A stretch of 64,000 bases of DNA, from positions 62,001 through 126,000 of the forward strand of contig NZ_BJML01000001.1 of the NCBI RefSeq assembly GCF_006539145.1, read 5' to 3'. This document shows positions 39,426-48,279 of this stretch, piece after piece. Numbering within the stretch: the stretch's first letter is position 1; each line of letters opens with the position of its first letter. The translations under genes and the position numbers were made by a program. The notes beneath the pieces were generated by a model. That model saw only the letters and a list, made by a program, of their open reading frames with translations, made no database searches and was not told the origin of the DNA. The stretch comes from Microbacterium testaceum. GTDB taxonomy: Bacteria; Actinomycetota; Actinomycetes; Actinomycetales; Microbacteriaceae.

Positions 39426-40547
39426 GTGACCATGGAGATCGATCTCGGCCGCGCCAAGCGCGCCCGCCGCGCGTACACCTTCGACGACATCGCCGTCGTG
39501 CCGTCGCGGCGCACGCGCAACCCCGAAGACGTCTCGACCGCGTGGACGATCGACGCGTTCCCGTTCGAGATCCCGGTGCTCGGTGCGCCCATGGACTCCG
39601 TGGTCAGCCCGCGCACAGCGATCGAGCTCGGGCGTCTGGGTGGGCTCGGCGTCCTCGACCTCGAGGGCCTGTGGACGCGCTACGACGACCCCGAGCCGCT
39701 GCTGGCCGAGATCGCGACGCTGCCCGAGGCCGACGCCACGCGCCGCATGCAGCAGCTGTACGCCGAGCCGATCAAGCCCGAGCTCGTGCGCGACCGCCTC
39801 GCCGAGGTGCGCGCCGCGGGCGTCACCGTCGCCGGTGCCCTCACCCCGCAGCGCACGAACGACCTGTACGAGACCGTCGTCGCCGCGGGCGTCGACCTCT
39901 TCGTTATCCGCGGGACCACCGTGTCGGCGGAGCACGTGTCGAAGGTGGCCGAGCCCCTCAACCTCAAGAAGTTCATCTACGACCTCGACGTCCCCGTCAT
40001 CGTGGGCGGCGCCGCCACCTACACGGCGGCTCTCCACCTCATGCGCACCGGTGCTGCGGGCGTGCTGGTCGGCTTCGGCGGCGGCGCCGCTTCGACGACG
40101 CGCGCAACGCTCGGGCTGCACGCGCCCATGGCCACAGCCGTGGCCGACGTTGCCGGGGCCCGACGCGACTACCTCGACGAGTCGGGCGGACGCTACGTGC
40201 ACGTCATCGCCGACGGCGGCGTGGGCACCTCGGGTGACATCGTGAAGGCCCTCGCCATGGGCGCCGACGCCGTCATGCTGGGTGTCGCGCTCGCCCGCGC
40301 CACCGACGCCCCCGGGCGCGGGTATCACTGGGGTCCCGAGGCGCACCACCCCGAGCTTCCCCGCGGACGCCGGGTCGAGGTCGACCGCGTGGGTCCTCTC
40401 GAGCAGGTCCTCTACGGCCCCGCCCCCGTCGCCGACGGCACCGCCAACCTCATCGGTGCGCTCAAGAAGTCGATGGCCACTACGGGATACTCCGACCTCA
40501 AGGAGTTCCAGCGCGTCGAGGTCGTCGTCGCCCCCTACGGGCACTGA
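39426..40547 (+). CDS. guaB3: GuaB3 family IMP dehydrogenase-related protein
   Basis: 373-residue IMPDH-like barrel without CBS domains, typical of the actinobacterial GuaB3 group. It starts RAYTFDDIAVVPSRRTRNPEDVS. The position of the IMPDH catalytic Cys loop reads GFGGGAASTTRATLG, so the nucleophile is a Ser (about S223). C-terminal GGRYVHVIADGGVGTSGDIVKALAMGADAVML is conserved. Without Cys, ordinary IMPDH activity is doubtful; a GMP-reductase-like or regulatory role is possible. GTG start fits the TAGTCT element. It is followed 13 nt later by the SURF1 gene. Confidence 0.92.
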   Translation: MTMEIDLGRAKRARRAYTFDDIAVVPSRRTRNPEDVSTAWTIDAFPFEIPVLGAPMDSVVSPRTAIELGRLGGLGVLDLEGLWTRYDDPEPLLAEIATLPEADATRRMQQLYAEPIKPELVRDRLAEVRAAGVTVAGALTPQRTNDLYETVVAAGVDLFVIRGTTVSAEHVSKVAEPLNLKKFIYDLDVPVIVGGAATYTAALHLMRTGAAGVLVGFGGGAASTTRATLGLHAPMATAVADVAGARRDYLDESGGRYVHVIADGGVGTSGDIVKALAMGADAVMLGVALARATDAPGRGYHWGPEAHHPELPRGRRVEVDRVGPLEQVLYGPAPVADGTANLIGALKKSMATTGYSDLKEFQRVEVVVAPYGH

Positions 40548-40560
40548 TCACGAAAGCCCC

Positions 40561-41430
40561 ATGACCTCCACCCCCACGACCGAGCCGGCACCGCCGCAGA
40601 TCTTCCCGCCGACGCTACGGGAGGTCATGCTGCGGCCGCGCTGGATCGCGCTCCTCGCGTTCTCGCTCGTCGTCGCGGGTGTCCTCGCCTGGCTCGGGCA
40701 GTGGCAGCTCGGGCGCGCGGTCGACACCGCTCCTCCCGAGCCGGGGCTGACCGAGGTCGTGCAACCTCTCGCCGACGTCGTCACGCCCGGCGACTATCTG
40801 CCGGAACCCCTCGTCGGTCAGCGGGTCGAGACGAGCGGCACCTGGGTGGCATCCGACTTCATCGTCGTGTCGTCGCGCTTCAACAACGACGTGCAGGGCT
40901 ACTGGGTGACAGGTCAGCTGCGTGTCTCCGGAACGACCACACCGACGTCGATCGCCGTCGCGACCGGGTGGACGAGCAGCCTCGATCAGGCCAACGCCGC
41001 CGCCGACGAGCTGCGCGCCCAGGCCGAAGCGGACCCGGCGGCGGTCGTGGACGTGACGGGACGTCTCATCTCCGACGAAGGGGCGTCGATACCGCCGGCC
41101 AACGCCGACCCCCTGACGCTCGTGAAGATGTCGCCCGCCATGCTGCTGGGACGGTGGCACGACACGCAGGGCCTCGACGTGTATCGGCAGTACATCGCGT
41201 CGCAGACGGCGATCGGTCCGCTCGACGCCATCGCCTCCCCGGCACCTGACGAACGCTCGCGGGTCAACTGGCTGAACATCTTCTACGCCGCCGAGTGGGC
41301 CATCTTCGCGGGCTTCGCGCTGTACCTCTGGTACCGCCTCGCGCGCGACGCGTGGGAGAAAGAAGTCGAAGATCTCGAGGACGAACAGTCCGAGGCCCTC
41401 GCGGCGGGCGCCGCGGAATCCCGCGACTAG
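40561..41430 (+). CDS. SURF1 family cytochrome-oxidase assembly protein
   Basis: 289 residues with the SURF1 layout: one N-terminal membrane helix (about 29-48, ending GQWQLGRAVDTAP), a large extracytoplasmic domain, and a C-terminal helix (NWLNIFYAAEWAIFAGFALYLWYRLARD). The segment LPEPLVGQRVETSGTW and the W-N-x-x-N-x-x-Y/F-A-x-E-W element are family features. It assists haem a/aa3 oxidase maturation. Probably co-transcribed with guaB3 (13-nt gap). Confidence 0.88.
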   Translation: MTSTPTTEPAPPQIFPPTLREVMLRPRWIALLAFSLVVAGVLAWLGQWQLGRAVDTAPPEPGLTEVVQPLADVVTPGDYLPEPLVGQRVETSGTWVASDFIVVSSRFNNDVQGYWVTGQLRVSGTTTPTSIAVATGWTSSLDQANAAADELRAQAEADPAAVVDVTGRLISDEGASIPPANADPLTLVKMSPAMLLGRWHDTQGLDVYRQYIASQTAIGPLDAIASPAPDERSRVNWLNIFYAAEWAIFAGFALYLWYRLARDAWEKEVEDLEDEQSEALAAGAAESRD

Positions 41431-41433
41431 ACT
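41428..41433 (+). promoter_or_regulatory. -10 element of a leaderless promoter (DUF3817 gene)
   Basis: TAGACT over the SURF1 stop codon, 7 nt before the ATG at 41441. Confidence 0.45.
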
Positions 41434-41440
41434 GGCCTCC

Positions 41441-41962
41441 ATGCCCCGCGCCCCCAAGCTCGCCTCGTTCCCGGCGATCCGCGGAGCCCTGAAGTTCTAC
41501 CAGATCTGCTCGATCATCACGGGTGTCGGCCTGCTCCTGCTGGTCGCCGAGATGATCCTGAAGTACACGCCCATTCACGTGGAGCTGTTCCTCGGCGGAT
41601 CCGGTGGCTTCCTGTGGTTCGCGGATGCCGTGCCCGGCCCCGACTGCCAGTGGTTCTCGCTCTTCGTTCCGGGCGGCAACGGGTGTTCGATCCTGTCGAC
41701 CGGCGACGGCGTGAACATCTCGCTGGCGATCCTGGTGGTCCACGGCTGGTTCTACGTCGTCTACCTCATCTCGTGCTTCCGCGTGTGGAGCCTCATGCGG
41801 TGGCCGTTCCGTCGGTTCGTCTTCCTCGCCCTCGGTGGTGTGGTGCCGTTCCTCTCCTTCATCCTCGAGGTGCGCACCGCCCGTCGCGTGCGCGCCTACC
41901 TCGCCGAGCGTGAGGCCGCGAAGGCCTCCGCTCCCGTTCCCGCCCCGGAAGGCAACCGGTGA
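41441..41962 (+). CDS. DUF3817 domain membrane protein
   Basis: 173 residues with three to four membrane segments ([68 protein letters not shown]). The segment [19 protein letters not shown] before the R-x-A-R-R tail matches DUF3817. Function unknown. Family members often lie next to guaA or SURF1 in Actinobacteria. GTGA overlap with guaA. Confidence 0.82.
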   Translation: MPRAPKLASFPAIRGALKFYQICSIITGVGLLLLVAEMILKYTPIHVELFLGGSGGFLWFADAVPGPDCQWFSLFVPGGNGCSILSTGDGVNISLAILVVHGWFYVVYLISCFRVWSLMRWPFRRFVFLALGGVVPFLSFILEVRTARRVRAYLAEREAAKASAPVPAPEGNR

Positions 41963-43539
41963 CCGAACAGACCGAAACGTCCCAGCGCCCCGTCCTCGTC
42001 GTCGACTTCGGCGCCCAGTACGCCCAACTGATCGCGCGCCGCGTGCGCGAGGCCGGGGTGTACAGCGAGATCGTTCCGCACACCGCGTCGGCGCAAGAAA
42101 TCGCCTCGAAGAACCCCGTCGGCATCATCCTGTCGGGTGGCCCCTCGTCGGTGTACGAAGAGGGAGCGCCCAGCCTCGATTCCGGCGTCTTCGACCTCGA
42201 CGTCCCGACCCTCGGCATCTGCTACGGCTTCCAGGTCATGGCCAAGGCGCTCGGCGGAGAGGTGGCGAACACCGGCCTCCGCGAGTACGGGGCGACGGAT
42301 GCCACGGTCGTCACCGAGGGCACGCTGCTCGAGGGCCAGCCCGCCGAGCAGAACGTGTGGATGAGCCACGGCGACCAGGTGTCGCGCGCTCCCGAGGGCT
42401 TCGAGGTCCTCGCCCGCACCGCCCACACCCCGGTCGCGGCCTTCGCGAACGACGCCCGCCGCATGTACGGCGTGCAGTGGCACCCCGAGGTCAAGCACTC
42501 CGACCACGGCCAGCACGTGCTCGAGAACTTCCTGCACAAGGCCGCGGGCCTCCCCGCCGACTGGAACAGCGGCAACGTCATCGCCGAGCAGGTCGAGCGC
42601 ATCCGCCAGCAGGTGGGTTCGGGCCGCGTCATCTCGGCGCTGTCGGGCGGCGTCGACTCCGCCGTCTCGACCGCTCTCGTCCACGAGGCCGTCGGCGACC
42701 AGTTGATCGCCGTGTTCGTCGACCACGGTCTGCTCCGCCAGGGCGAGCGCGAACAGGTCGAGAACGACTACGTCGCCTCGACGGGCGTCAAGCTCATCAC
42801 CGTCGACGCGCGCGAGACGTTCCTGAACGCCCTCGCCGGTGTCAGCGACCCCGAGCAGAAGCGCAAGATCATCGGCCGCGAGTTCATCCGCGCGTTCGAG
42901 AAGGTGCAGGCCGACCTCGTCGCCGAGGCTGCGGCCGAGGGCGAGCAGGTGCGCTTCCTCGTGCAGGGGACCCTTTACCCCGACGTCGTCGAGTCGGGCG
43001 GCGGAGCGGGAACGGCGAACATCAAGAGCCACCACAACGTCGGCGGTCTGCCCGAAGACCTGCAGTTCGAGCTCGTCGAGCCGTTGCGCACCCTCTTCAA
43101 AGACGAAGTGCGCGCCATCGGTCGCGAACTCGGCCTGCCCGAAGCCATCGTCGGCCGCCAGCCCTTTCCGGGGCCCGGTCTTGGCATCCGCATCGTGGGC
43201 GAGGTCACCGCTGACCGTCTCGAGATCCTGCGTGAGGCCGACGCCATCGCGCGCGCCGAGCTGACCAAGGCGGGCCTCGACAACGAGATCTGGCAGTGCC
43301 CCGTCGTGCTGCTCGCCGACGTGCGCTCGGTCGGCGTGCAGGGCGACGGCCGCACCTACGGTCACCCCATCGTGCTGCGCCCCGTCTCGAGCGAAGACGC
43401 GATGACCGCCGACTGGACGCGGCTGCCCTACGACGTGCTGTCGAAGATCTCGAACCGCATCACCAACGAGGTGCGCGACGTGAACCGCGTGGTGCTCGAC
43501 GTGACGTCGAAGCCGCCGGGGACGATCGAGTGGGAGTGA
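41959..43539 (+). CDS. guaA: GMP synthase (glutamine-hydrolysing)
   Basis: Converts XMP to GMP with ATP and glutamine, following GuaB. 526 residues. Class I glutaminase triad: C88 (LGICYGFQ), H175 and E177 ([10 protein letters not shown]). The ATP-pyrophosphatase P-loop is [15 protein letters not shown], and the dimerization domain ends [14 protein letters not shown] start inside the DUF3817 stop. Confidence 0.97.
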   Translation: MTEQTETSQRPVLVVDFGAQYAQLIARRVREAGVYSEIVPHTASAQEIASKNPVGIILSGGPSSVYEEGAPSLDSGVFDLDVPTLGICYGFQVMAKALGGEVANTGLREYGATDATVVTEGTLLEGQPAEQNVWMSHGDQVSRAPEGFEVLARTAHTPVAAFANDARRMYGVQWHPEVKHSDHGQHVLENFLHKAAGLPADWNSGNVIAEQVERIRQQVGSGRVISALSGGVDSAVSTALVHEAVGDQLIAVFVDHGLLRQGEREQVENDYVASTGVKLITVDARETFLNALAGVSDPEQKRKIIGREFIRAFEKVQADLVAEAAAEGEQVRFLVQGTLYPDVVESGGGAGTANIKSHHNVGGLPEDLQFELVEPLRTLFKDEVRAIGRELGLPEAIVGRQPFPGPGLGIRIVGEVTADRLEILREADAIARAELTKAGLDNEIWQCPVVLLADVRSVGVQGDGRTYGHPIVLRPVSSEDAMTADWTRLPYDVLSKISNRITNEVRDVNRVVLDVTSKPPGTIEWE

Positions 43540-43591
43540 GCGTCTAGCCCGCTCCCGCGCCGACGTCGTCGGCCGGCTCCGGGGCGCTGCC

Positions 43592-43631
43592 TTCGGGTCG
43601 AGAGCGGGGCCCTTACCCCGATCGACCCGAA
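43592..43631. repeat. Inverted repeat downstream of guaA
   Basis: 10-bp arms TTCGGGTCGA/TCGACCCGAA with inner GGGG/CCCC. It may terminate guaA (53 nt after the stop). Part of it, CCCCGATCGACYCG, recurs 90 bp downstream near 43706. Confidence 0.6.
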
Positions 43632-43837
43632 GACGGTGCCCCTTCGCCGTTCGGCGACGGCGGCGCGCTGTCTGTCCGCGGAGGGGATGCACACCCGGGC
43701 CCCTGCCCCGATCGACTCGGGAGGGCGTGTCACTTGGCCTCGCGTTCGCGGCTGCGTGCGTGCGCCGCCGCTTCCGACGGGGCTGCCGCGCCTCCGGCGT
43801 GCCGCGGGGGACGCGGCGGGTGGGGGAGGATGGGGGC

Positions 43838-45205
43838 GTGACTTCCGGCGACTTCCCCGACGCGTGGTACCTCATCCTGTCGAGCCGGCTGATTCCCGAC
43901 CTCGACGGCGGGTACACGATCGCCACTCTTGCGCGGGCGCGACAGATGGCCCAGGCCGGCGCGAAACCGCTCCTGCTGACTGTCGACCCCGGTGACGCCG
44001 ACGCCCACTCCGCGCAGCGCGCGATCTTCGTCGATCGTGGGGTGGCCTCGGCATCCGGGATCTTCCGCAACCTCTTCGACGACGCCGTCGACGCCGACGG
44101 GGGAGCCGCCGCGTGGCTGCGCGGCGCGGCGCACGCGGGCGACGCCGACCCGGCGCTGGAGTACCGCCTCGTGGCCGGGGGAGCGGTCGATCTCCCCGTG
44201 GTGATCGACCCCGACTGGCACCTGGCGACGGCGCCGGTCGTGATCCGGGATGCCGCGGGCGGAGCCGTCGGCGTGATCGACGGATTCGGGGCGCTGTACC
44301 GCGCGTGGCTGACCCACCTGGCCGATCGCCTCCGCGCCCAGGACGAGCGGCCGATCGTCGTCATCTGCGAGTCGCGGCAGCTCGGCGAGCTCATCGCGGG
44401 GTGGGGCGACGACGACGTGCGGATCGTGCACGCGGTGCACACGATCCACCTCGAACCGCCGTTCCACGCCGATTCCGACCTCAACCCGCTGTGGACGCGC
44501 TGGTTCGAGATCGCACCGCGCTTCGACGCCGTGCTCTGGCCAACTGCCTATCAGCGCGACGACGTGCGCGCGCGCTTCGGCGCCGCCGCGAACGACGTGG
44601 TCGCACCGCACGGGGTGGAGGCTCCGGATGCCGTGGTGCCGGCGTCGCAGCGGGAGCGTGGGCTCGTCGTGGTGCTGGGGCGGCTCGCTCCGGGCAAGCG
44701 TCTCGATCGCGCGATCGAGGCGTTCGCCCGCGTTCTCGGCGATGTGCCGGACGCCCGGCTGGAGCTCTGGGGAGAGGGAGCGCAGCGCGGTCGGCTCGAG
44801 GCGCTCGTCGCGGAACTGGGCCTCGAGCACGCCGTCTCGCTTCCGGGCCTCACCACCGAGCCGGGTGCCGTGCTCGACCGGGCGGCGGTATACCTGACGA
44901 CCTCCGGCTTCGAGGGGCAGGGGCTCGCTCTCGCCGAAGCGCTCGCGCACGGGACGCCGGTGGTGGCGTGGGACATCCGGTACGGCCCGCGCGACATGCT
45001 CGCGTCGGGTGGCGGCATCCTGGTGCCCGATGGTGATGAGGACGCCTTGGTCGACGCTCTGCGGCGGGTGCTCATCGATGACTCTTTGCGGGAGCGTCTC
45101 GCGGACGAGGCGCGGGAGGCGGCGGATGCCGTGAGCCCGGCGCGCGCGATGCGCACGCTCGCCGCTGTCGTTCGAGAGGCGCTCGGCCGGCCGCGGAGGC
45201 GCTGA
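43838..45205 (+). CDS. GT4-type glycosyltransferase (TagE/GtfA-like)
   Basis: 455 residues. The N-terminal half (WYLILSSRLIPDLDGGYTIATLARARQMA) resembles poly(glycerol-phosphate) glucosyltransferases. The C-terminal GT-B half has LGRLAPGKRLDRAIEAFARV, LELWGEGAQRGRLEALV, and the donor-binding block SGFEGQGLALAEALAHGTPVVAWDI with RYGPRDML. Cytoplasmic, probably decorating a cell-wall teichoic-acid-like or other envelope polymer; the acceptor is not known. GTG at 43838 with GGGAGG upstream; the open frame from 43727 is rejected. Confidence 0.82.
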   Translation: MTSGDFPDAWYLILSSRLIPDLDGGYTIATLARARQMAQAGAKPLLLTVDPGDADAHSAQRAIFVDRGVASASGIFRNLFDDAVDADGGAAAWLRGAAHAGDADPALEYRLVAGGAVDLPVVIDPDWHLATAPVVIRDAAGGAVGVIDGFGALYRAWLTHLADRLRAQDERPIVVICESRQLGELIAGWGDDDVRIVHAVHTIHLEPPFHADSDLNPLWTRWFEIAPRFDAVLWPTAYQRDDVRARFGAAANDVVAPHGVEAPDAVVPASQRERGLVVVLGRLAPGKRLDRAIEAFARVLGDVPDARLELWGEGAQRGRLEALVAELGLEHAVSLPGLTTEPGAVLDRAAVYLTTSGFEGQGLALAEALAHGTPVVAWDIRYGPRDMLASGGGILVPDGDEDALVDALRRVLIDDSLRERLADEAREAADAVSPARAMRTLAAVVREALGRPRRR

Positions 45206-45225
45206 CGCCGGGCACCCGCGACAGG

Positions 45226-45375
45226 CGCGCGCGACCTGGCGCACTGCGTTCCCCGCATCGGCCGGAGAGCAGCGGTACGCCGGGCCGCACCCAGTCGGCA
45301 TTCATGCCCCCGATTCGAACGAGTGAGGCGAGCGCTTCGGCCGGGTCGTCGGTGAAGGGCGGCGCGTACGCTCCG
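45226..45375 (-). pseudogene. Decayed partial tandem copy of the MBL hydrolase 3' end
   Basis: The minus strand here still reads PFTDDPAEALASLVRIGGMNADWVRPG, matching the last ~50 residues of the neighbouring MBL gene (PFTDDPAEALASLDRIAGLDADWVLPG). The zinc-ligand region PGHGPAFRGSP has become PGVPLLSG, with a small deletion. DNA similarity runs from the shared CGCGCGCGACCT at 45226 to about 45375. There is no start, so it cannot be expressed as a protein by itself. Confidence 0.8.
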
Positions 45376-45408
45376 ACCGACACCGTCCGAGCCGCGTCGG
45401 CGTCGGCG

Positions 45409-46122
45409 TCAGCCGCGCGCGACCTTCCGCACCGCGTCCGCGGCCTCCGCCGGAGAACCCCGGAACGCCGGGCCGTGGCCGGGCAGGACCCAGTCGGCAT
45501 CCAGTCCCGCGATGCGATCGAGCGAGGCAAGGGCCTCGGCCGGGTCGTCGGTGAACGGAGCGGGTCCGGGGCCGGTGCGACCGGTCAGAACGTGGCGCGT
45601 CGTGAGGGCGTCGCCGACGAACACGGCGCGCACCGCGGGGGAGAAGACCGCGACGCTGCCCGGCGAGTGACCGGGCATGCCGACGATGTGGGGGCTGCCG
45701 GGCAGGTCGAGGGTCTCGCCATCGGCGACCTCGCGTACTTCCGTCAGCCACTGCGGGCGCATGCCCTTGCGGATGCCGAAGGCGGCGAAGCGCAGCAGAG
45801 GGCCGAGGCGGAAGGGACCCATCGCACTCTTGGGCTTGTCGCCGCCCCGGGCGCGATCGGCGTCGGCCGCGTGCACGAAGACGGGCACGCCGCGCTCGCG
45901 GCGGAGGCGCTCGGCGAAGCCCACGTGGTCGCTGTCGCCGTGGGTGAGGATGACGCCGCGGATGTCGTCGAGGGTTCGGCCGATGCCGTCCAGTTCGTGG
46001 CGCAGGTCGGCGTACATGCCGGGGAGTCCGGCGTCGACGAGGGTGATGCCGTCGGGGGCGACGACGAGGTACGAGGCGACGATGTCGTTGCCGATGCGGT
46101 GGAGCGATGGAGCGAGTCTCAC
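45409..46122 (-). CDS. MBL-fold metallo-hydrolase
   Basis: 237 residues. The signature region reads THGDSDHVGFAERL: the usual HxHxDH has Asp at the second His position, a variant seen in some hydrolase subfamilies. Other ligands are in MPGHSPGSVAVFS, VGDALTTR and LPGHGPAFRG. Cytoplasmic, no signal. GTG at 46122 is chosen because AGAAAGG lies 6 nt upstream; an ATG at 46158 would run through the operator. Divergent from a TetR-type regulator which probably controls it. Confidence 0.85.
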   Translation of the reverse strand: MRLAPSLHRIGNDIVASYLVVAPDGITLVDAGLPGMYADLRHELDGIGRTLDDIRGVILTHGDSDHVGFAERLRRERGVPVFVHAADADRARGGDKPKSAMGPFRLGPLLRFAAFGIRKGMRPQWLTEVREVADGETLDLPGSPHIVGMPGHSPGSVAVFSPAVRAVFVGDALTTRHVLTGRTGPGPAPFTDDPAEALASLDRIAGLDADWVLPGHGPAFRGSPAEAADAVRKVARG

Positions 46123-46137
46123 GGGGTGCCTTTCTGG

Positions 46138-46180
46138 ATGGCTACGAACATTAGCCATGATAGCTTATAAGCGTAGCCAT
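46138..46180. promoter_or_regulatory. Divergent operator region, MBL gene / TetR gene
   Basis: Outer inverted repeat ATGGCTACG (46138-46146) and CGTAGCCAT (46172-46180). Inner perfect palindrome GCTTATAAGC at 46163-46172. This is the likely TetR binding site and shared promoter. Confidence 0.65.
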
Positions 46181-46191
46181 GAGGAGGGTCC

Positions 46192-46749
46192 GTGCCCACA
46201 CCGGAGAGAACGTCGCTCGACGAGATCGTCGAGGCGGCCGCGCGACTGCTCGAAGAGGGCGGACCCAGCGTCGTGACGATGCAGGCCGTCGCCCAGGCGG
46301 TCGGGGTCAAGGCTCCCTCGCTGTACAAGAGGGTGCGCGACCGCGAGGCCCTGCTCGGGCTCGTCGGGGCAGCCGCGGCCGACGACCTGACGGTGCGGCT
46401 CGAGACGGCATCCGCGAATCTCGACGATCTGCTGGTCGCCTTCCGCGTGTTCGGGCACGACAGGCCGGAGGCGTTCCGTCTGTTGTTCACGACGGTGGTG
46501 GATGCCGACCGACTTGCTGCCACGAGCGCGCCGGTGCTGCGCGCGACGACGTCGGCGGTGGGTGACGTGCACGCGCTCGACGCCGCTCGGCTGTTGACGG
46601 CGTGGGCCACCGGGTTCGTCACGATGGAGCTCGCGGGGGCCTTCCGCCTCGGCGGCGACCTTGACGAGGCGTACCGCTACGGTCGGCGCCACCTGGTCGC
46701 CTCGCTCACGCGGGATCAGGGAGCTGAGCGGCCGGCCCAGGGGTCGTAG
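46192..46749 (+). CDS. TetR/AcrR family transcriptional regulator
   Basis: 185 residues. N-terminal helix-turn-helix TMQAVAQAVGVKAPSLYKRVRDREALLGLV; the C-terminal ligand domain resembles TetR_C_33/WHG types (TAWATGFVTMELAGAFRLGGD). GTG start with GAGGAGGG 3-8 nt upstream. Probably represses itself and the divergent MBL hydrolase. Its 3' end overlaps the opposing LigD gene by 34 bases. Confidence 0.88.
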   Translation: MPTPERTSLDEIVEAAARLLEEGGPSVVTMQAVAQAVGVKAPSLYKRVRDREALLGLVGAAAADDLTVRLETASANLDDLLVAFRVFGHDRPEAFRLLFTTVVDADRLAATSAPVLRATTSAVGDVHALDAARLLTAWATGFVTMELAGAFRLGGDLDEAYRYGRRHLVASLTRDQGAERPAQGS

Positions 46750-47945
46750 TCGGCGATCAGATTCTCCTGCGCCGGGCGCTCGGCATCCGGCACGTGCTGG
46801 AGGTTCACGCGCACGCGGTACCAGAGTGAACTCGACCCGCGCATACCGTCGACGAGCACGTCAGCGGGGTGGAGCTCAGATGCCGCTTCGGGATGCCGCT
46901 GCTTCCAGGTCTCGAGGGCGTCGAGCGCCTCGGTCTTGGTCTTCGTCCGCGCGACCTCGATGAGCGGCATGGTCGAGGCTCGGCGACCCGAACCGTCGGA
47001 GCCGCGCGGGGGTTTCTCGGCGGGGCCTAGCTCTTCCGCCAGGGCGAGGAGCGCATCGAGCGAGCCCGCCGCGTCGTCGATGCCGGCATGGGGATCGCCC
47101 ATGCTGCGGAAGCGCTCGGGCACGGTGAGAACGGTGAATTCCCCGGGGCGGCGGTCGCGCACCTCGTCCCAGGTGAGCGGCGTCGACACGCGAGCGTCGG
47201 GAAGTGCGCGGATCGAGTACGCCGAGGCGACCGTGCGGTCCTTGGCATTCTGGTTGAAGTCGACGAAGACGCTCTCGCCGCGCTCCTCCTTCCACCAGCG
47301 GGCGGTCGCGAGACCCGGCGCACGGTTCTCGACCTCGCGGGCGAGGGTCTCGGCGGCGAGGCGGACGTCGGCGTAGGACCACTCCGGACGGATGCGCACG
47401 AGGATGTGCAGCCCCCGGGACCCAGAGGTCTTCGGCCATCCGACGAGCCCGTGATCCTCCAGCACCTCGCGGGCGATGAACGCGACGTCCACGATCTGGG
47501 CCCAGTCGACCCCGGGCATCGGATCGAGGTCGACGCGGAGCTCGTCGGGATGATCGAGGTCTTCGGCGCGCACGGGATGCGGGTTGAGGTCGAGGCAGCC
47601 GAGGTTGACGACCCACGCCAGTCCCGCGGCATCCCGGATCACCGTCTCTTCGGCCGAGGTGCCCGAGGCGTAGTGCAGGGTGGCGGTGTCGATGAAGGCG
47701 GGGTGGTTCTCGGGGACGCGCTTCTGGAAGAAGGGCTCCTGATCGAGACCCTTCGAGAAGCGCTTGAGCACCATCGGACGACCGCCCGCGCCGCGCAGCG
47801 CGCCCTCGGCGACGGAGAGGTAGTACCGCACGAGGTCGAGTTTGGTGAGGCCGGGCTCGGGGAAGACGACGCGGTCGGGGCTCGTGACGCGCACCTCGTG
47901 GCCGTCGACGTCGAGGATCTCGGCCGGGGTCTTCGCGGGGCTCAT
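46716..47945 (-). CDS. ligD: LigD-type primase-polymerase (PolDom)
   Basis: 409 residues, archaeo-eukaryotic primase fold used in bacterial non-homologous end joining. Catalytic Asp pair D139/D141 in RVDLDPMPGVDW; GSRGLHILVRI holds the conserved His; FVDFNQNAKDRTVASAYS is typical. There is no ligase or phosphoesterase domain, so this is the stand-alone polymerase form. A ~90-residue C-terminal extension contains WYRVRVNLQHVPDAERP. Partner Ku and ligase are not in the window. TAGCCT 6 nt upstream supports the ATG. Confidence 0.9.
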   Translation of the reverse strand: MSPAKTPAEILDVDGHEVRVTSPDRVVFPEPGLTKLDLVRYYLSVAEGALRGAGGRPMVLKRFSKGLDQEPFFQKRVPENHPAFIDTATLHYASGTSAEETVIRDAAGLAWVVNLGCLDLNPHPVRAEDLDHPDELRVDLDPMPGVDWAQIVDVAFIAREVLEDHGLVGWPKTSGSRGLHILVRIRPEWSYADVRLAAETLAREVENRAPGLATARWWKEERGESVFVDFNQNAKDRTVASAYSIRALPDARVSTPLTWDEVRDRRPGEFTVLTVPERFRSMGDPHAGIDDAAGSLDALLALAEELGPAEKPPRGSDGSGRRASTMPLIEVARTKTKTEALDALETWKQRHPEAASELHPADVLVDGMRGSSSLWYRVRVNLQHVPDAERPAQENLIADYDPWAGRSAP

Positions 47946-47951
47946 GGCGTG

Positions 47952-47957
47952 AGGCTA
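47952..47957 (-). promoter_or_regulatory. -10 element of a leaderless promoter (ligD)
   Basis: TAGCCT on the minus strand, 6 nt before the ATG at 47945. Confidence 0.45.
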
Positions 47958-47991
47958 GCGCCGCGGCATTCGGGGTTCGAACCCCTTGCGG

Positions 47992-48170
47992 GCGGGGTGC
48001 CGGGGCGTTGCGGCGCGTTGAGTGTCCAGGACACCCGGACGGTTTCTCGAGGGGTCCGGGTGTTGTGGACACTCGGAGCTGGGCGGGGTGCCGGGGCGTT
48101 GCGGGGCGTTGAGTGTCCAGGACACCCGGACAGTTTCTCGAGGGGTCCGGGTGTTTCGGACACTCAATGG
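47992..48170. repeat. Two tandem 91-bp units each carrying a double-stem palindrome (GAGTGTCC family)
   Basis: Units begin at 47992 and 48083, both with GCGGGGTGCCGGGGCGTTGC. Each holds outer arms GAGTGTCC/GGACACTC and inner arms ACACCCGGAC/GTCCGGGTGT around a TTTCTCGAGGG loop: arms at 48020-48027, 48031-48040, 48054-48063, 48067-48074, and again at 48111-48118, 48122-48131, 48145-48154, 48158-48165. No gene lies between 47946 and 48279. Confidence 0.92.
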
Positions 48171-48230
48171 TGGTGGGCGTGTGGGGGAGTGAGGGAGAGG
48201 AGGGGGGAGCCCGGATGCCGGCACTCTACG

Positions 48231-48265
48231 ACGAAGGGCCGCCCCGAAACGGGACGGCCCTTCGT
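48231..48265. terminator. Terminator of the Bax-inhibitor-1 gene
   Basis: 11-bp arms ACGAAGGGCCG/CGGCCCTTCGT with inner CCC/GGG and a GAAAC loop. It lies just past the stop on the minus strand. Confidence 0.75.
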
Positions 48266-48279
48266 GTGAAGCGAGTGCG

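Noticed and set aside
41896..44484. An 862-codon minus-strand frame opposite guaA
   Set aside because: It is a high-GC shadow; guaA has complete glutaminase and synthetase motifs.
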